Below are positions 14,611-16,399 of a stretch of DNA of 16,399 bases, one piece after another. Source of the stretch: Chitinophagaceae bacterium UBA1946 (GTDB lineage: Bacteria; Bacteroidota; Bacteroidia; Chitinophagales; Chitinophagaceae); assembly GCA_002336815.1 (NCBI GenBank), contig DDEU01000020.1:1-16399 (forward strand), read 5' to 3'. Each line of letters opens with the position of its first letter. Within the stretch, counting starts at the first letter, position 1. Below the pieces are notes generated by a model. The model was not told the origin of the DNA, made no database searches, and saw only the letters and a program-made list of their open reading frames with translations. The translations under genes and the position numbers were made by a program.

Positions 14611-16399
14611 CTATCCTTCATCTGTAGTTTCTTCAGTAATGATATCCCTCTCCTGTTGCTGCTGCCGCCCGTACATCTCTGCATAGTAACCCTTCTGCTG
14701 CAATAAAGAATCATGGGTACCCTGCTCAGCAATGGCACCATTTTCAATCACTACGATCTTATCAAAAGCCAGCAACGAAAAAATGCGGTGCGTAATGATG
14801 ATAGCTGTTTTATCCTGCAGGTAGTTGTTCAGGTTGCTCAATATCTGTTTTTCAGTTTTTGCATCAACAGCACTGAGGCAATCGTCAAAAATTACCACCG
14901 AGGGGTTTTTGATCAAAGCCCTTGCAATCGAAATGCGCTGCTTTTGCCCGCCGCTCAACGTTACGCCTCTTTCGCCGATCATGGTTTCGTATTTTTCCGG
15001 GAAGCCAGTGATCTCTTTGTGTATGCAGGCGTCCACCGCTGCTTTTTCAACCTGCTCCCTGGAAGCTTCGGGAAAACCGAAGGCGATATTATTGTACACC
15101 GTATCGCTGAATAAAAACACATCCTGCGGCACATAGCTCACATTTTCACGCAGGTAATCCAGGTCAATCTTATTTGAGGGCACTTGATCATACAAAATAC
15201 CTCCCTGCTGAGGGTCGTACATCCGAAGGAGCAGTTGCGCCAGTGTCGACTTACCCGAACCAGTCTTTCCTATGATCGCAATTTTTTCGCCTTTGTTCAC
15301 TTTGAGCGAAAAGTTCCGGATGGCCCGGATCCCTGTATGAGGATACACAAAATCTACATTGCTGAATTCGATGCTGCTGTTAAGCGATGGCTGCATCTTT
15401 TCCACTGGATTCTGAATGACCGGTTTACTATCCAAAAATTCGTTGATGCGTTTTTGGGAAGCTGCTGCCCGCTGGGTCATGCTGGCCGTCCACCCAATAG
15501 CGCTTACCGGGAAGGTGAGCATTTGTATGTACATCACAAACTCTGCGATCTTGCCCACATCGGCCCCCGGCACCTTATTGATCACATCCAGTGCTCCCAC
15601 CATAATGGTGAAAAGCGTACTGACACCGATCAACAGGGCCATTGCAGGAAAATAGATGGCTTCTGTTTTTGCCAGGCCAAGTGCATTCTTTTTATACTGT
15701 TCACTGTTGTCGGTAAAAAATCCCAGCATGGCTTTTTCCTGCACAAATGATTTGATCACCCGTATGCCACTGTACGATTCCTGTGCATTGGTAGTGAGTT
15801 GGCTCAGCAATGCCTGTATGCGTTCGCTCTTTTTATTGATGATGGTATTTACAAAATAGATGGTGATCGCCAACACCGGCAAGGGCGAGAGTGCTACAAG
15901 TGTAAGTCTTGGGCTGGCCTGGTACATGAAATAAACACTAAACATCAGCACAGCTGCCAGGTTGATAAAATACATCAATGCCGGCCCGGTGTACATCCTC
16001 ACCCTGCCAACATCTTCCGATATCCGGTTCATGAGATCGCCGGTGCGGTGCGTTTTATAAAAATTGGTATCAAGCTGCTGGTAATGGGCAAACACCTGGT
16101 TCTTTTGATCGTATTCGATGAGGCGGCTCATTACAATAATGGTTTGCCGCATCATGAACATAAAAAATCCACTGATGATGGCAATGAGCAATAAGGTGAT
16201 GCCGCACCACAATATTTTATCGCCAAGACTCTTTGTCTGCAACAGGTAAATGATCTTGTTAACGATCACATCGCTTTGCCGGCTATGGGTTCCCGTTTTA
16301 CCAGCCACTGAGTTTACCACATAGCCTGTAAGCTGCGGCGCCAGTACACTGAAATAATTGGTAAGGATGATAAAGATGATGCCTAAAAAAAAACGAAAT
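14611..16399 (-). CDS. ABC exporter, fused membrane and ATPase domains (5' end outside window)
   Basis: A type IV (MsbA/BmrA-like) half-transporter. The frame is open past the GTG at 16320 to the window edge, and the extra codons encode a hydrophobic helix (FFLGIIFIILTNYFSVL) that is a normal first membrane segment, so the gene is cut by the window rather than starting at that GTG. About six membrane helices are followed by an ATPase domain with Walker A GKTGSGKST, a Q-loop in SYVPQDVF, signature LSGGQKQR, Walker B VVIFDD and a switch His in IIITHR. The catalytic Glu after Walker B is Asp (codon 14881-14883). The substrate is unknown: lipid, drug or peptide. It is separated from the lipid array by the DUF3276 and MarR genes. 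Confidence 0.92.
   Translation of the reverse strand, partial: FRFFLGIIFIILTNYFSVLAPQLTGYVVNSVAGKTGTHSRQSDVIVNKIIYLLQTKSLGDKILWCGITLLLIAIISGFFMFMMRQTIIVMSRLIEYDQKNQVFAHYQQLDTNFYKTHRTGDLMNRISEDVGRVRMYTGPALMYFINLAAVLMFSVYFMYQASPRLTLVALSPLPVLAITIYFVNTIINKKSERIQALLSQLTTNAQESYSGIRVIKSFVQEKAMLGFFTDNSEQYKKNALGLAKTEAIYFPAMALLIGVSTLFTIMVGALDVINKVPGADVGKIAEFVMYIQMLTFPVSAIGWTASMTQRAAASQKRINEFLDSKPVIQNPVEKMQPSLNSSIEFSNVDFVYPHTGIRAIRNFSLKVNKGEKIAIIGKTGSGKSTLAQLLLRMYDPQQGGILYDQVPSNKIDLDYLRENVSYVPQDVFLFSDTVYNNIAFGFPEASREQVEKAAVDACIHKEITGFPEKYETMIGERGVTLSGGQKQRISIARALIKNPSVVIFDDCLSAVDAKTEKQILSNLNNYLQDKTAIIITHRIFSLLAFDKIVVIENGAIAEQGTHDSLLQQKGYYAEMYGRQQQQERDIITEETTDEG

Noticed and set aside
15184..15750. A 188-codon plus-strand open frame opposite the ABC exporter
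   Set aside because: It is antisense to the conserved exporter domains (including Walker A), and its translation has no recognisable features.
1..16399. CRISPR arrays, insertion sequences, tRNA or rRNA genes, phage genes
   Set aside because: No regularly spaced repeats, transposase or integrase frames, or tRNA-like clover-leaf sequences were noticed on either strand.

Overview
The window looks like a chromosomal segment from a Bacteroidota member, most likely the Chitinophagaceae/Sphingobacteriia side. The evidence is Bacteroidota-type promoters (TAnnTTTG), weak AT-rich ribosome binding sites instead of strong Shine-Dalgarno sites, a DUF3276/PUR-like gene, a CarboxypepD_reg-DUF5686 outer-membrane protein, and moderate GC with compact, mostly same-strand genes. 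No lineage assignment was tested by search.

Layout. Positions 1-1418 (+) hold the C-terminal part of dnaE (DNA polymerase III alpha), cut by the window edge. Facing it is a long minus-strand array of 12 genes reading from 13131 down to 1494, with gaps of at most 39 nt and several overlaps. The order is serine palmitoyltransferase-like enzyme, GNAT-fold acyltransferase, NAD(P)-dependent epimerase/dehydratase-like reductase, inositol-3-phosphate synthase, PgpA-like phosphatase, GtrA-like membrane protein, DUF5686 outer-membrane protein, CDP-alcohol phosphatidyltransferase, small exported DUF4833-like protein, FA2H/Scs7-type fatty acid hydroxylase, AUR1-like PAP2 protein, and a HAD-family hydrolase. 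Upstream on the same strand are a MarR-family regulator (13224-13694), a strong terminator (13846-13870), a DUF3276/PUR nucleic-acid-binding protein with a clear promoter, and an ABC exporter whose 5' end lies beyond the window.

How the genes work together (inference from families and gene order). The array reads as one pathway for 2-hydroxylated ceramide phosphoinositol. Serine palmitoyltransferase makes 3-ketosphinganine; the GNAT protein and the reductase would acylate and reduce it to dihydroceramide; the FA2H-like enzyme would 2-hydroxylate the acyl chain. In parallel, inositol-3-phosphate synthase makes inositol phosphate from glucose-6-phosphate; the CDP-alcohol transferase joins it to CDP-diacylglycerol; the PgpA-like (or HAD) phosphatase removes the extra phosphate; and the AUR1-like PAP2 protein transfers phosphoinositol from phosphatidylinositol to ceramide. 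The GtrA, DUF5686 and DUF4833 proteins have no assigned step and are candidates for flipping, transport or envelope handling of the product. Sphingolipid and inositol-lipid genes are known in Bacteroides, but to my recollection in separate loci; here they form a single unit next to a MarR regulator. This is the most interesting feature of the window.
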